Both the position numbers and the translations under genes were made by a program. This document shows, in pieces, positions 35,407 to 47,395 of a stretch of DNA of 64,000 nucleotides. Under the pieces are notes generated by a model, which was given only the letters and a program-made list of their open reading frames with translations, ran no database searches and was not told the DNA's origin. The stretch comes from Paramyrothecium sp. XJ0827 (lineage: Eukaryota; Ascomycota; Sordariomycetes; Hypocreales; Stachybotryaceae), in the NCBI GenBank assembly GCA_020881915.1, contig JAJFPB010000001.1:3038001-3102000 (forward strand). Direction: 5' to 3'. Numbering within the stretch: the first letter of the stretch is position 1; each line of letters starts with the position of its first letter.

Positions 35407-38400
35407 AATGGCACGATATGTTCACAGGGGGTGGAGGGAGGCGCGACAGCTTGTCTCAAATGTTGCGTGGTGGCGCGGATCTGTCTCTTCGCCGCGCTGG
35501 CCGACCCTTATTGTCTCACGAGACCGCCCCGTGAGCCGTGGCGATGGTTTCGGGAAAACGTTTCGTGGTGACTTAACTAACCCAGTCCTATGGAGGATGG
35601 AACAATCGACCGAGGACCGTGAAAATGGGAGATCGTTGACCCCTTGGAGCGTCCGTCTTGTGAGTCTTAGGCAAGCGCCTCGTAAAATTCGACAGCTTGA
35701 AGGGATATGGAGGGTTGGGTGAGGATGACGTCGTGGGGCCTTGTGCCAGAAAGACCTAGCCGAGCCGAGCGGAGTGGAAGCTGCGGGCTGGAGATACTCG
35801 GCGATAGGAGCAAATGGCGAGTTATCCACACGGTCGGGGCTGCAAATCCGGGGCTGTGAGAGAGGCAGATTGTCAGCTGTCAAGCTCGCTCCGTACAATG
35901 TCTCCAGAAAACAAAATCAGACGTCAATAGCATTTCAATGCATCGGGCGGGAGGCCGCTGTGAAGAGAATTCGACTAGAGGCTGTCGCGGGGTGGGGACC
36001 AAGTTGGGGACGGGATAGTCTTGACGACAGCACAAGATCCGGGAGGGCAAAGTACCTGCAGACCTCAGAATGGCTTTGAGCGACACTAGTATCGAGAAAG
36101 TCTTCACAGCGAGAGGGAATACGCGGGGAAGGTCGAAGTTTAATGTCTTGGGACGAAATCTGTTTGTGGTAACGGCGCCAGCGGAGAGCGTTGACCAGCC
36201 GAAGGACAGGCTTTCCAAAGGCAAGACAAAGCTTCGGTCTAGGCCGGAGACGGGAGAAAAGCGCGGGCGACAGCACGGCGGACGGATAGATAGGCAGGTA
36301 AGTGTCTAGCGCTCGGTGGCACCAGGGCGTACAAAACGACGGAGGAATCTGTAGGCTCCTGACGGAAGCAAGAGGGCTCCAAGCAGAGTTGGGACGGGGT
36401 CGTTTGGTCGACGAAATGGTTCGAAGATGGAGACGTGAGAAGTGTGACGGCTGGCAAAGCTCGCTTCCACGGGTCAGGTCAACTCGGCTCAGTACATTGC
36501 CTCGATGATTACTTAAGGTTCTCTGGGTGAAGCCAAGCAGCGCCGGAACGGACGACCTGCGCTGCAACTACGGAGGCCAGTGCCCTGTATAGTGCCCCGT
36601 GATGCCCAGCCATTGGTTGGCTAATTGGTTGATTCAAGGTAGCTGGTGCTGCAAGCCCCGCTAGACTGGTGAGGTTCAGCGGCGAGAGGCCAGTGGGACA
36701 CAGGCAGCCCCACGTTGGACAAGAGACACCACACTTTAAACTTCCCCCATGTCCCATCGCATCATACATCATCTTCTGCTGAAGCTCCTCATTCGCCACT
36801 GGCGTTGTGCGGTCAGGAAACAGAAGAACCAGTGTAGGCTTGCTTTGCAACACAGGAGAGAGCTGAGGGGCGTCACTGCAAAGAATGCCCACAAACGGCG
36901 AACCGCAAATATGGTTTCCCCGCTGGTGCCTTACCGCCGCGAGCGAAGCCTCGTACCAATCCTATTGGGTAGAAGCGAGACTTGGCAATCTAGCCATTGG
37001 GAAGCCTACCTTATGCTCGGTTTGGATTTAGGGTCGTTCGTTCTCATCAATAAGATACTGCATCCAGGTATCTGAGAATCGCTCAGTTACAGGGGATAGC
37101 ACTAGCACGGCCATGGCATGGTCGAGACTACTTAGCTTAGCAGCCGTGTCCACTAGCTAAATGGATGGTGATGGTACCTGCAGACGTGTTCACCATGCGT
37201 TGTGGGCCCGATAATGCATCATGTGCCATTCGATGACCTAGATGAGAGGTTGATCGAGCCTATCATGGCCTTTGGCTACCTCGCAGCAGAAGGGCAAAAA
37301 GAAGAAAAGAATTGGGCTGTGAGAAGCCGAGCCGCGAACATCGCCGCCGTTGAGGCCAAGAGGTAGCGCATAACTGAAGCGGAAACTACCAGAAGAGTGA
37401 ACCGCAACCTGTTCCACCTGGTTCGGTGCCTGCCTGAATGTGTAGGATCTAGAGCAAATTCACCTGACGTCTCTTGGCATGCCGAGAACGGAACAGGCGA
37501 TGCTGTACTGTGAACTTGAAAAGATATCACATATCAGGTTGCCCTGGATTTCGTGGACGTGTGAGCCAGCCATTGGGCGTCGTTCCACGGTGCCGAAACT
37601 GCCCTGAGGGCAGCTCCGGCGCGGTGGATCGTAAATTGGCGTCGCCGACGTGATGATAGGGTCTGGACCAGTAAGAGGACGGGAAGTTGGTCGCATGCGC
37701 CTCGTGCGAGACACGAAAAAGTTGGACTGGCAACTGGTTAGCCTCTTGGGGTCACATGACCCTGCTGCTGCAATGTTCTAGAATTTTACCGTTGGCGTAG
37801 GTCAGGTACGGTAGTCAGGTGGTCGACACTGCATACAGGCCAGTCGCTGTATTTTGTTGTTTAGCTCGGCACACCTGCGAAGGTCTTCGAGAATCTTCTG
37901 ATCATTGAATAAGGAAATTCTCCAATAGAATCACAAAAAACTGCAAGAAAAACATAGGGATCTACCAGTCGGAATTCATTGTTTATGATTTTGGAGCATT
38001 TGTGAAACTATTCTCATAGGGCACTCTGTGGGTAAATCGGGCGTAATAATAGAATAATGTTATTTTATGACTTCTTCCAAATGTTACGGTAAGTTTGAGA
38101 GGAACAAATCTCATGATATACTACTAGAACCCAAGGCCCAAATGACATATCCAACAATAGAACCAATCTAGAGTCTGAAGTATCTTAGGTCGCGTATAGA
38201 GTACAGTCGGGCATTAAAGAAAAAAGAAAATCGCGAAGGATTTGTACCCTGACGATTTTGGAATCGACAAGAGCAGGAAAGGGGAAGGGGGACAGGGAAA
38301 TGATGAAACCACAACGCTGTCCGAGGAACCATGGCAAAACCATAGCCAAGACTGCACGGCTCACATACCCGACATCACAGAATCGGCAGCATCATCACTT

Positions 38401-38663
38401 GACCGGCGCTCTGTCCAACTACTCGTCGTCGATTCAAATGCCTCGAGGACTTGGCTAACGACGGCAGGCAACATGTCGAGAGACTAAGACGGAACAACAA
38501 GCCACATGCTTATGAATTTTGCCTTCATGGTGGTGGCAGGGGATGCTATATTTAGTGCCCATCCCTACCTCATCTTGCGTTAGTCTGCGCCCACCTACCT
38601 TTTGTGTGTGGAGCAACAGACGTATGTACCGTAGCTGTTGTGGGTAAATCGCAGCGACATTAG

Positions 38664-38922
38664 CTGATGGGGAAGTGAGGCTTATGGGTCTGCGGCGCCG
38701 AACACAGCTTGCTGCGGTTTCTTATTGGATGGATCGTATTGGGTTGAGAGGGAAGGACTCAAGGAGAAGAAGTGGATGTAGAAGAAGAAGAACTGATGGG
38801 GAAGTGAGGCTTAGGGGTCTGCCGCGTCAAACATTGCGCTTGATGGGGTTCTGATTGGTTGTTTCTCATTGGTAGGTTCGTATTGGGTTGACTGTGAAGA
38901 CTCCATGAGAAGAGGTGGATGT
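38664..38922. repeat. Imperfect tandem duplication, period about 129 bp
   Basis: Both copies begin ctgatggggaagtgaggctta and end gtggatgt, at 38664-38779 and 38793-38922. Shared internal blocks include gggtctgc, a ttctnattgg-type block, cgtattgggttga and agaagnggtggatgt. The copies differ by many substitutions and small indels, so the duplication is not recent. Confidence 0.75.
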
Positions 38923-39216
38923 CAAGAGAAGCCGAGGCGAGGCGAGGCGAGGGACCAGCTCTCGAGTCTGAGGATCTTGCAGCATGGCTTTGACAGTGGA
39001 AGATAGGCCGTGCTGTGGGATACTGTACCATGCAGACACTGTGCAATGATGTGCGTTGGCTCAGTGCTTTTTGGTTGGCCCGGATGTTCCCAATCGAGTC
39101 ATCTCGATTTCTCCCCTTCGAAGATACGCCTTTGTCTGCGAATATCGACAAATGCCCATTCCAGAGAAACAGGAGCTTGGGTGTTCCACCGACATGTCAT
39201 TAGCAACCCTTGCATG

Positions 39217-39252
39217 CTGATGCTGATGCTGGTGCTGGTGCTGGTGCTGGTG
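39217..39252 (+). repeat. CTGATG/CTGGTG simple repeat
   Basis: A run of CTGATG units passes into CTGGTG units, about six hexamers in all, in intergenic DNA. There is no sign that it is translated. Confidence 0.7.
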
Positions 39253-40535
39253 CGCCAGCGAGGCGCGAATGGCTTGGGCGAGGCTGATCGGCGCAAGAGA
39301 AAGACGCACTAGCTGTCATACCTGGGTTCCACCAAGCGGCAATCGGCCGAACTGACGCGTGTCGACCACGTAGAGATACACCACAGCATCATCATCGACA
39401 GGTGATTTGCACAAGTGTCGCTGGGACAACTGTCTGGACTTGTCTCCCGAAGGAGAGTGTCGAGGAAAATCGCGTTAGCTGGAGCTCGCAACAACGCAAC
39501 ATCCGTGGCTGTATCAAGTTAAGATGAACAGCCATTTGTGTGGCTCTCTACTCTACCCGGTACACACACAAAAAAAAAAAACTCAATATTGAGTTAGCCT
39601 TTCATGCAAGTGTCTAGTGGGACGAGGCCCGATCTGTATGTGATCAATGTCACGTAGCTTGGCGTAGTACCACGGAGTAGCACTGGCGAACACATGAAAC
39701 AGCGCTCTCGCCAGAGTCCTCGGTCAGTACACATGTGGAAAGAGAAGCGACAAGCCAGGAGCTGCATGCAGATGCCGGCACTGCCAAGGGTTCTGCTCAT
39801 TTTACCGTGAGGAATTTCGGGCATCCTTCGTGGATGTCCGGTCGTTGCTGACCAGGTCTGCCCAGGCACGTTGGGGGGAAGGGGGGGCAGATCCATGAAA
39901 ATAGGGGATCTCTCGATTTGTTTTTGGGACGGGAGGGCAATGTGCTGTACATGAGGGAGTGCCACATTGGTGCTAGTGCTGAGGCTGGGGCTGCTGGGGC
40001 TGCCGGGGCTTTGGGGGCTGCGCATGTCGCTCCACCAACTGGGCTGCGTTGGATCAACAGGCCGAAAAGCTGCGAGTTGGGGCCGAGGTACCTGCCGACG
40101 CGCGCAAAGCTTGGTGGGAACCAAAGTACCTACCGGCGAAGCAGCAGCCATGTTGCGTGTAGCTGCAACTGCGCCCCCCCAGCTCGCTCATCCCATGCCA
40201 TGCCACGCCCATGCTAGAGGTAGGCGATGCCGATTGTTCCACAGCGCCGGCTTGTCAGCGTTCTGCCCGTAACTTATAATAAACGGCCTGCCATGTCATC
40301 CCACTCCTTTCTCTTGGCCCCGACATCCTTTTTCCATTCCATCGCGATTTCCTCCTTTTCCTTCGCGTCAACGACTCGACCCTTCTCTCGTTGAAATACG
40401 AGTCTCGGCCACACAACTCTCGTTTGCTTTACCTACCTTCCCTAGGGGAGCCATACACGTCGTTTCAACACCCAACTTCTCCACGCTCGCGCAACCCTAC
40501 TCTCAGCTTTACTTCGCAAGAACAGCCTCTTCACC

Positions 40536-41537
40536 ATGGCTGTCGGACGCTTTCTCTGCGTGGCTCTGCCCCTCATCCTCACCATTGGAGCCATCGTCTC
40601 CATGCTCATCGCCACCCTGAGCGGCGTCGCCCACAACCGGCTCTCGCTGTTCAGCCTCGACACCGAGGACCTCTCCATCAGCCGGGCCGATGTCAACAAC
40701 GTCGCCGAGAAGCTGTTCGACGTCGATCTGCCCGGCATCAAGGCCCGCGACGGCGCCAAGTCGGACAACATCACTGCCAAAGACCTCCAGCTCGGCAAGA
40801 GCTACGATGTGAACCTGTGGGGTTACTGCTGGACCGATTTCGACTCTGGCGATCGCCACTGCACCAAGCATGAATACGACTGGGCCGCCGACTCCCTGAA
40901 CACTTCTACCATTCAGGACCCCACTGGCCAGATCGAGATTACCCTCCCTGAAGAGCTGGAGGCCGCCATCAAGGCCTTCAAGAGTGTCTCCAAGTGGACC
41001 CAGATCGCCACAGTCATTGCTCTGATCGCCCTGGGAGTCGAGCTCGTTATTGGCATCTTCTCCAACTTCTCCCGCGTTGTCTCCTGTGTTACATGGCTCG
41101 TAGCTGGTATTGCTACCGTCCTGGTCGGTGTCGCGGCCACCCTCGCTACTGTCCAGGCTGCTCTTGTCGTCGGCGCTGTGGAGTCAACCGCCAAGTGGTA
41201 CGGCGTTCGTGGTTCGATCAACACCAACTACCTTGCCACCGTCTGGATCAGCTTCGTCTTCGCCCTGGCCGCCGGTTCCTTCTGGCTCTTCACCATCTGC
41301 TGCTGCAAGCCCGACCGCAGCAGCAGCCGCAAGAACAAGCACGCTAACCCTAGTGGCGAGAAGCTGTTCGGCGCTCCCAGCACCGGCTACGCGCCCCTCG
41401 GCAACGACCACGAGATGACCAGCGGCATGTACAATAACGGCCACCAGGCGCCCCCCTACTCTGCTGCCCCGCGTTACCCCGATGCAAGCGCTCCCCGGTC
41501 TGACATGGCCTACGAGCCTTACTCCCACAGGGTGTAA
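40536..41537 (+). CDS. SUR7/PalI-family plasma-membrane protein
   Basis: One exon of 333 residues begins at an ATG in a good context (TCACCATGG). SUR7-family proteins sit in the plasma membrane, often in eisosomes, and affect cell-wall and pH signalling. Hydrophobic segments are at about 5-28, 155-176, 182-215 and 233-256. The extracellular loop between the first two helices has the family-type WGYCW motif (95-99) and a second Cys at 109. After the fourth helix there is a CCC motif that may be palmitoylated. A Pro/Gly/Tyr-rich cytosolic tail of about 75 residues follows. The long C/T-rich leader (40290-40530) suggests strong expression. I cannot decide between the Sur7 and PalI/Rim9 branches from sequence alone. 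Confidence 0.85.
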   Translation: MAVGRFLCVALPLILTIGAIVSMLIATLSGVAHNRLSLFSLDTEDLSISRADVNNVAEKLFDVDLPGIKARDGAKSDNITAKDLQLGKSYDVNLWGYCWTDFDSGDRHCTKHEYDWAADSLNTSTIQDPTGQIEITLPEELEAAIKAFKSVSKWTQIATVIALIALGVELVIGIFSNFSRVVSCVTWLVAGIATVLVGVAATLATVQAALVVGAVESTAKWYGVRGSINTNYLATVWISFVFALAAGSFWLFTICCCKPDRSSSRKNKHANPSGEKLFGAPSTGYAPLGNDHEMTSGMYNNGHQAPPYSAAPRYPDASAPRSDMAYEPYSHRV

Positions 41538-42089
41538 ACCATTGGTCCGAACGGGCTAGAATGAGATGAGCATTGGCTAGCGCATGATTTGCACCTCTGG
41601 CGTTTCTGGAATCGTTTGATTTGACTGGGGAATGGGAATTGCACGAATGTGTCCTGCATCACGACTGTATGATACCCGTGGGGACTTGGATTGTACTTAG
41701 AAGATTCTTGGAAAAGCGGGATCGCACGATTCGCGCCATAAATCAAATGCAAATTATTCATTACAGACTTGATTGCCTTGTAATTTTTACGCGTGACTGC
41801 AACATGTTCGAATACCTGGTAAATACTCGTTGTAGGAAGCTTGTGGAGGATGGATGTAAGTGCCACAACTTCAAAAAAGTGCTGTCGCCGAAAATTTTCT
41901 GGACCCATATACCTCTTAGTGGGCATATACACCCTTCAGGCTCCAACTGCCTACAATACGCATCCTGGCAAGGTGTGAAAAATTCGAAGAGGGACACACG
42001 AAGAAATTTCGAGACTGATGCCTCTGGGAGCTTGTCGTGAGCAAAAGAAGAACATGCTACTGCGCCGTCAAAGACTCTTCTAGTTCTAG
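41538..42089. other. Intergenic region between two plus-strand genes
   Basis: This is the 3' UTR of the SUR7-family gene and the promoter of the WD40 gene. The 137-codon frame on the minus strand (41519-41932) has no recognisable domain. Confidence 0.4.
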
Positions 42090-45000
42090 ATGGCTGTGCC
42101 GGTAGGTGACCCCTCATCAACCACACCCCGCGACCTTCCCGCTCACTCACACACCCAATAGGTTCGACCTCGATCGGGGGCCGACGCTCTTGGAAATGGC
42201 AGCAGCGGCAGAGTGTTGAGCCGCGAGTTCTGTCAGGTCCCCATCACTGCTCTCGCGCTATATCGCGCTGCGTCCGGGCTGCTGTACGTCCTTGCTGCCG
42301 AGGACACACACCTCAGCCTCTATGATGCTGCCACTGCCGGCCAACCGCCCATCTGCCGGTTTCCCGTGTTCGAGGAGCAGCCTATCCATGGATTGAACGT
42401 TGAAGAGGGCCGCGTTCTCGCCTGGGGCGCGAGCCAAGCGGCTCTGTTCTCCGCGGGTGGCCTTGATCGCGGCACCATCCCGTATCCCGTGGCCCGTAGT
42501 CAGGCTCCGGACTGGATATACGGCGGAGCGCTGTCACCTTTCGATGCGTCTCGTGCGGTCCTCGTTACAGCGCACAACGAGGCCGTCAGCGTCTGGCGGG
42601 ATGATGCAGACGAGACACTACTGGTCATGGGCGAGGCCATCTCCCCATCACGGCCGATCCTGTCGGCAGCGCATGTTACGTGGGTTTCGGAAGACTCTCT
42701 GCTGGTGGCTGGTGGAACGTTCTTTGGCGAGATTCTGGTCTGGAAGTATCGATTCGGCCGTCAAAGCGACACACTCCACGAAATGCTCTTCATTCTCACC
42801 GGACATGAGGGTTCCATCTTCGGCATGGATATCTCCCAGCCAATCGCACGAGAAGATGGCTTGACGGCACGATTCCTTTCAAGCTGCAGTGACGATAGGA
42901 CGATCAGGATATGGGACATCACGGAGAGCTCCACCGACAATCAGACACTGGCTGTTGTCCGCTCCAGACTCAACGAAATCCGCGAAACCGGCTTCGTCTC
43001 CACGTCTGATATCACGTCCGGCCCGGCCAACAACGATGCTCCTGTCCCAGTAGCGATGGCAATGGGGCACATCTCACGGATTTGGGGCGTCAGATTCGCC
43101 GGCCAACCAGTGGTCCGCAACGCTAGTACAACAATTACCGTGTACTCGTTTGGAGAAGATTCGACTGCGCAGAAGTGGCAGCTGAGTCTTGCAACAGGAA
43201 CCCCAGTCCCCGAGGAAGGGCGCGGAACCAAAAGGCAGGCTGTGCTTGGGGACTTGACCCATGAGCAAACATTTGCTTTGCACGAGGGAAAGAATTTGTG
43301 GTCCAGCGCACTGCTGGAGGCAAAAGACAGGATAACAATCGCCATCGGCGGGGCGGATGGCAAGATCTCTCTTGTGGAAGATGAACCTACACCAGAGTTC
43401 CAGCAAGGCTTGATTCAACCTGCCCATCCGACCCCATTTCCCAGAAACAAAGCTGTGATGCTGGAGGTTCGAGATATCCTCGCAAATATACCAAGCCCAC
43501 AGGCACTGGGTGGTCGAAAGCAAGAGATAACCAATCGCTATGATTTCGTTTCTGAGAACAAGATTCTCGTCATCACTTCGTGGGGCAGACTCCTCTCTGG
43601 CACGTTCGACAATGGCTTGCAATGGCATGAACTGGATGTCAATCCTGCAGTTGTTGAAGATCTGAAAACCTGCTACATCCTTAAGAGGCTCGCCAGCGGA
43701 GCTGCCATCATCGGAACGACAGGCGGCAATATTTACCTCTGCGGCGCGTCGCAGGAGCTGATACATGTCGCGAAGCTACAGGGGAGAGTTGTGGATATCT
43801 TCTGTCTCGGTTCCCAGGCGTCTCAAGAGATGGCTGGCTCCACAGAATTGTTGGTTTATCTTTTCGGCAGCTCTGTCGGACATTTCTTCACCCTGGACTT
43901 GCAAACAGGCTTGGTTCAGAAAAAGGAAGAGGTTCAAGGCCTAGATAGCAGATTTGTGACAGTCTCGGCAGCCAAGGTGGGCGAGTACCTCGTCTTGGGT
44001 TCTCGACATGGTTGGATCTCCATTACGAAGCACATGGGTGGGGAGTATCGTCCAGTATTAGACACGGCTACCCGTACCCGAGATGCGATTAGGTCCTTGA
44101 CGCCCGTCCCGTCGGCCAGGACAGGAGCACGCGTAAACTACTTTGTGGCCACTAGTCGCGATGGCAAATACAGAATCTACAGCATCGAGGATGGCGCGGA
44201 CGGTGTTCAACTCCATCTGCGTCACGAGACCTCGCCGCCCTTCGGTCCCTTCATTGAGAGCGCGTGGTTCACCCCTGACGCTTCCCCTCAATTAATCATG
44301 TTTGGGTTCAGGAGCAAGAGCTTCGTCATTTGGAATGAGACAGCACGTGAGGAGGTGGCTACGATTGAGTGTGGAGGTGCCCACCGCACATTTGTTTTGT
44401 TTCAAAGTCTGACGAACCCTGGCACTCTCCGATTTGCCTTCACAAAGACGTCGAAACTGTGTGTGTATAGCCAAGAAAGGAAGAGGCATAGGGCGTTCAA
44501 GCCCGGGCTTCACGGCAGAGAGATTCGTGCACTAAGCTACAATGGCCATTATCTTGCAACTGGCGCCGAAGACACTGCCGTACGAATATGGGAGTACCAG
44601 CTAAACGACCAGGCTCAGGCCACACTGCGCCCTCTCGCTTCTATGAAGGCGCATGTTGCCGGCATTCAGCGAATTCGATGGCTCGGAGATGACTACCTTT
44701 TCAGCAGTGGAGGAAACGAAGAGTTCTTCGTATGGAAACTGCACAGGTTCGAGGCAGATTACGCCGGCATCGGTGTAGTCTGTGAGAATGACCTAACTGA
44801 TAAGAGCGACGACGCGGATCTGCGCATCATGGACTTTGACGTATGTCGATTGAATAACAGCGATAGCGTCATTATCACGCTTGCGTATTCAAACACGATA
44901 CTGAAAACGTATCGCTATGAGTCAAAAGGCGGTTTTCAGTTGCTTGCCAAGGGAGCCTATACAGGGGCATGTCTCACTCAAGTGTGTCACCTGAGTAGCT

Positions 45001-45551
45001 GGGACGACGGCATTGACATTTTGACGGCTTCGACAGATGGCCATTTGGCTATCTGGAAAATGCAGGCAGAAACTACCAACATGGGCGAATTCAAGCTGAA
45101 AGATGTTGTTCGTCTACACCAGAGCAGCGTCAAGAGTCTAGACATAATGGCTGACACTGGGGGCTACCGGGTGCTAACTGGTGGTGACGACAATGCCCTT
45201 GGCATCGCCTTCATCTCACGATTGACAGAGACTGTGAACAATCCAGCATACAAAGTGACTAGTCGGAGAATCATACGCAAGGCACATGCAGCTGCCATCA
45301 ACGGTGTGCTGATGTTGAGTCATCCTGAGACTGGAGTGACAGCGATTAGTGTCAGCAATGACCAAAGGATTAAGACTTGGAGGCTGCCGGCAGGTGAACA
45401 AGGTGTGATTGGTTTGCTGGCAGACGAGTACAGCGGAGTCGCAGACCCAGGCGACATTGAGGTGATGCACCAAGGAAAGACGGTCATCCTCGCTGGCGTG
45501 GGGCTCGAGACTTGGGGAGTCGGTGCTCCCTGTGGCGGATTGAAGGGATGA
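42090..45551 (+). CDS. rtt10: WD40 protein, WDR6/Rtt10-like (tRNA methylation cofactor)
   Basis: A 12-bp first exon (42090-42101, encoding MAVP) joins across a 60-bp intron (GTAGGT...CAATAG) to one exon, 42162-45551, for 1133 residues. The join gives MAVPVRPRSG and keeps frame. In yeast, Rtt10/Trm734 partners the Trm7 2'-O-methyltransferase at position 34 of some tRNAs; human WDR6 plays the same role. WD-type repeats are visible: LTGHEGSIFGMDI, FLSSCSDDRTIRIWDI, GHISRIWGVRF, LHGREIRALSYNGHYLATGAEDTAVRIWEY, MKAHVAGIQRIRW, HQSSVKSLDIMADTG and SVSNDQRIKTWRL. The length is close to the family norm of about 1000-1120. Assignment rests on the overall layout of WD repeats in both halves and the long middle section. 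Confidence 0.82.
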
Positions 45552-47129
45552 AGGGGTACGGCGCAGACAAGAGCTTGATGTGGTTCACAAAACGAGTGCA
45601 ATACTTGTCAAACGTGTCTGTGAGGCCATCGATGTCTGCAGTGCGCCGTCCGACAAAGAACATTGTCACGCATTCCAATGAATAAGTTTGACCATGGTCC
45701 TAGCATGACGAACCCCATGAGGGCGAAGATTGCGGGCACGGGTACAAAAATGCCATGTCGCTACCTGCAAGATATTCCGACTCCGAGAGCAGCGCAGCCG
45801 CGGAAAAGGGCACATTTGTCCTTGTCCTTCGCCAAGATGATCAGAGGGATGGCGGCAAATGAGCGAGAACTCTTGTGTGACGTGTGGCCGAACAATGGCG
45901 TATTAAGCGATGGCTCGCATCGCCGGAGAGGGATAAGCCTTGGCCGATGAACCCAGTAACAAAGTTTTTGGGCAAGGCTGAAGCTTACGGATAAGATGTG
46001 CAGAGGCATTGTCCTCTCTTGGCTGATAGACCGGCCTTTTGCGAAGTTTGTCTTCCAAGGCCGCGAAGAGCAATACAGTGGGCTCAAGGCAGCGAAGCCG
46101 TCAAGAATATTCTCAAGGGAGTGGGGGTCAGGGTGAGATACGGGATGCTCAATCCTCAGACATGAAGGGGCCTCCCTCAAAGGCGTGACGAGGGACGAGG
46201 AGTTTCTCAGTCCCCCCCCCCCCCCTGGGATCTTCCAAGCACATGCAGTAGAAGACAGGGCGGAATGCCACAGATGCCGCCCGTAGATAGCAATTCAATC
46301 TCGAGAGAAAATTGACATGGCGTGCACCTCGGATGACCAGTCTCGTTAGCGTGCCTTGATCGCTTCAATATTCGCTTTCCCACAAGCATTAGACCAGTCG
46401 GCATCTCGTATCAGAGGCATGTAAGACGAGGCGGAGGGGCGGGCTACTGCGTGCCGGGCACGCCGTGCCATGCATGCGCAGGTGCTCACCATCACAACAT
46501 CAAGCACCGTCGTCATCGGCGGGCTCGGCTCAACTCAAAGCACGCCAATCGATGCATGCAGTAACCGGCGACGTGTGTACACGAGGCGGTGGCGGTGGCC
46601 GGGGCCGTGGGGGAGGACGGGAGGAGACACACGTGCTTCCAGCGACAGGTACAAGGTAAGGTAGATAGTAGGTATGATGGTGAGTCGCGAGTCGCAGCTG
46701 CCCTCGGCCGAGCACATCGGCCAATTGCCCTACACGGCAAGAGACATCCACCCACTTGCCAAGGGATCTTCGGGCCCACGCCTGTCAGACTGGCGACAGG
46801 GGCAGCCCGCGTCGAGCATGCATGGCCCAAGGTTTTCCTCCGGTGTAATCTTCTGTTATCTGACTTAGTTATATCTCTGCTCTCTTCGCCCTTCCCCTCA
46901 TCTCTGCTCGAGGTTTTATATTCCTGATTTGCGCAATTCGTGTCACTCGTTTTCCTGCCAGCCTTTCCTTTCCGTCCTTCGCCTTCGCTTTCGAACTGCA
47001 TCTCCCCTGGATCGACGGTTTATACACTGCATACGGCACCACGCGGTGATTGCAACCGCGAGGACATCTCGGCCCATATCCCGACTCGGTCTTACTTGGG
47101 CATCTATCGAACTAGTTGACGGAGCCAGG
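45552..47129. other. Intergenic region
   Basis: No supported gene. It has a run of about 14 cytosines at 46203-46216. A C/T-rich stretch (about 46870-47000) precedes the small secreted-protein gene and probably belongs to its promoter or leader. Confidence 0.4.
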
Positions 47130-47395
47130 ATGCAGTGGCCTTTTCTGTTCTCCATTCTTCTCACTGCGATACCAGCCTTTGCGGCTCCCGTAGGGCCTGG
47201 TGGACCATGCCCAGATGTAAGTCACACCCCCCTGTCGGCAAACGACAAAACGACCCGCGAGCAGCGACGTTGATTCTGACCAAACCTGCTTTACAGAAAA
47301 AGGTCGATGCCATCCTGCGAGGCGCAATGGACCCTTCCGAATGCTGCTCGTATGGGCGATGCAAAGGCGATGTCGTTATCTCGGTTGGTGACTAA
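47130..47395 (+). CDS. Small secreted four-cysteine protein (61 aa)
   Basis: Exons 47130-47216 and 47297-47395 meet in phase 0 across an 80-bp intron (GTAAGT...TTACAG). The protein begins MQWPFLFSILLTAIPAFA, a clear signal peptide with an AFA|AP cleavage site. The mature part is about 43 residues with four cysteines (27, 45, 46, 51), including ECCSYGRCKGD, which could form two disulfides. Small cysteine-rich secreted proteins of fungi include effectors, surface proteins and antimicrobial peptides; I recognise no named family and assign no function. The C/T-rich region upstream and perfect splice sites support a real gene. The ORF is too short to stand out without splicing. Confidence 0.7.

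Larger units (their letters stand above)
35407..40535. other. Gene-poor 5.1-kb region
   Basis: The right side is the PPZ promoter and the left flank of the SUR7-family gene. No convincing gene is seen. About 37760-38240 is clearly more AT-rich than its surroundings, with many short TA-rich words, as in decayed repeat DNA. An imperfect tandem duplication lies at 38664-38922. A (CTGATG/CTGGTG) triplet run occurs at about 39217-39252. The 210-codon frame at 35935-36567 (-) lacks recognisable features. Confidence 0.45.

Noticed and set aside
35935..36567. 210-codon minus-strand frame upstream of PPZ
   Set aside because: Ser/Arg/Pro-rich chance frame in what is probably the PPZ promoter or leader.
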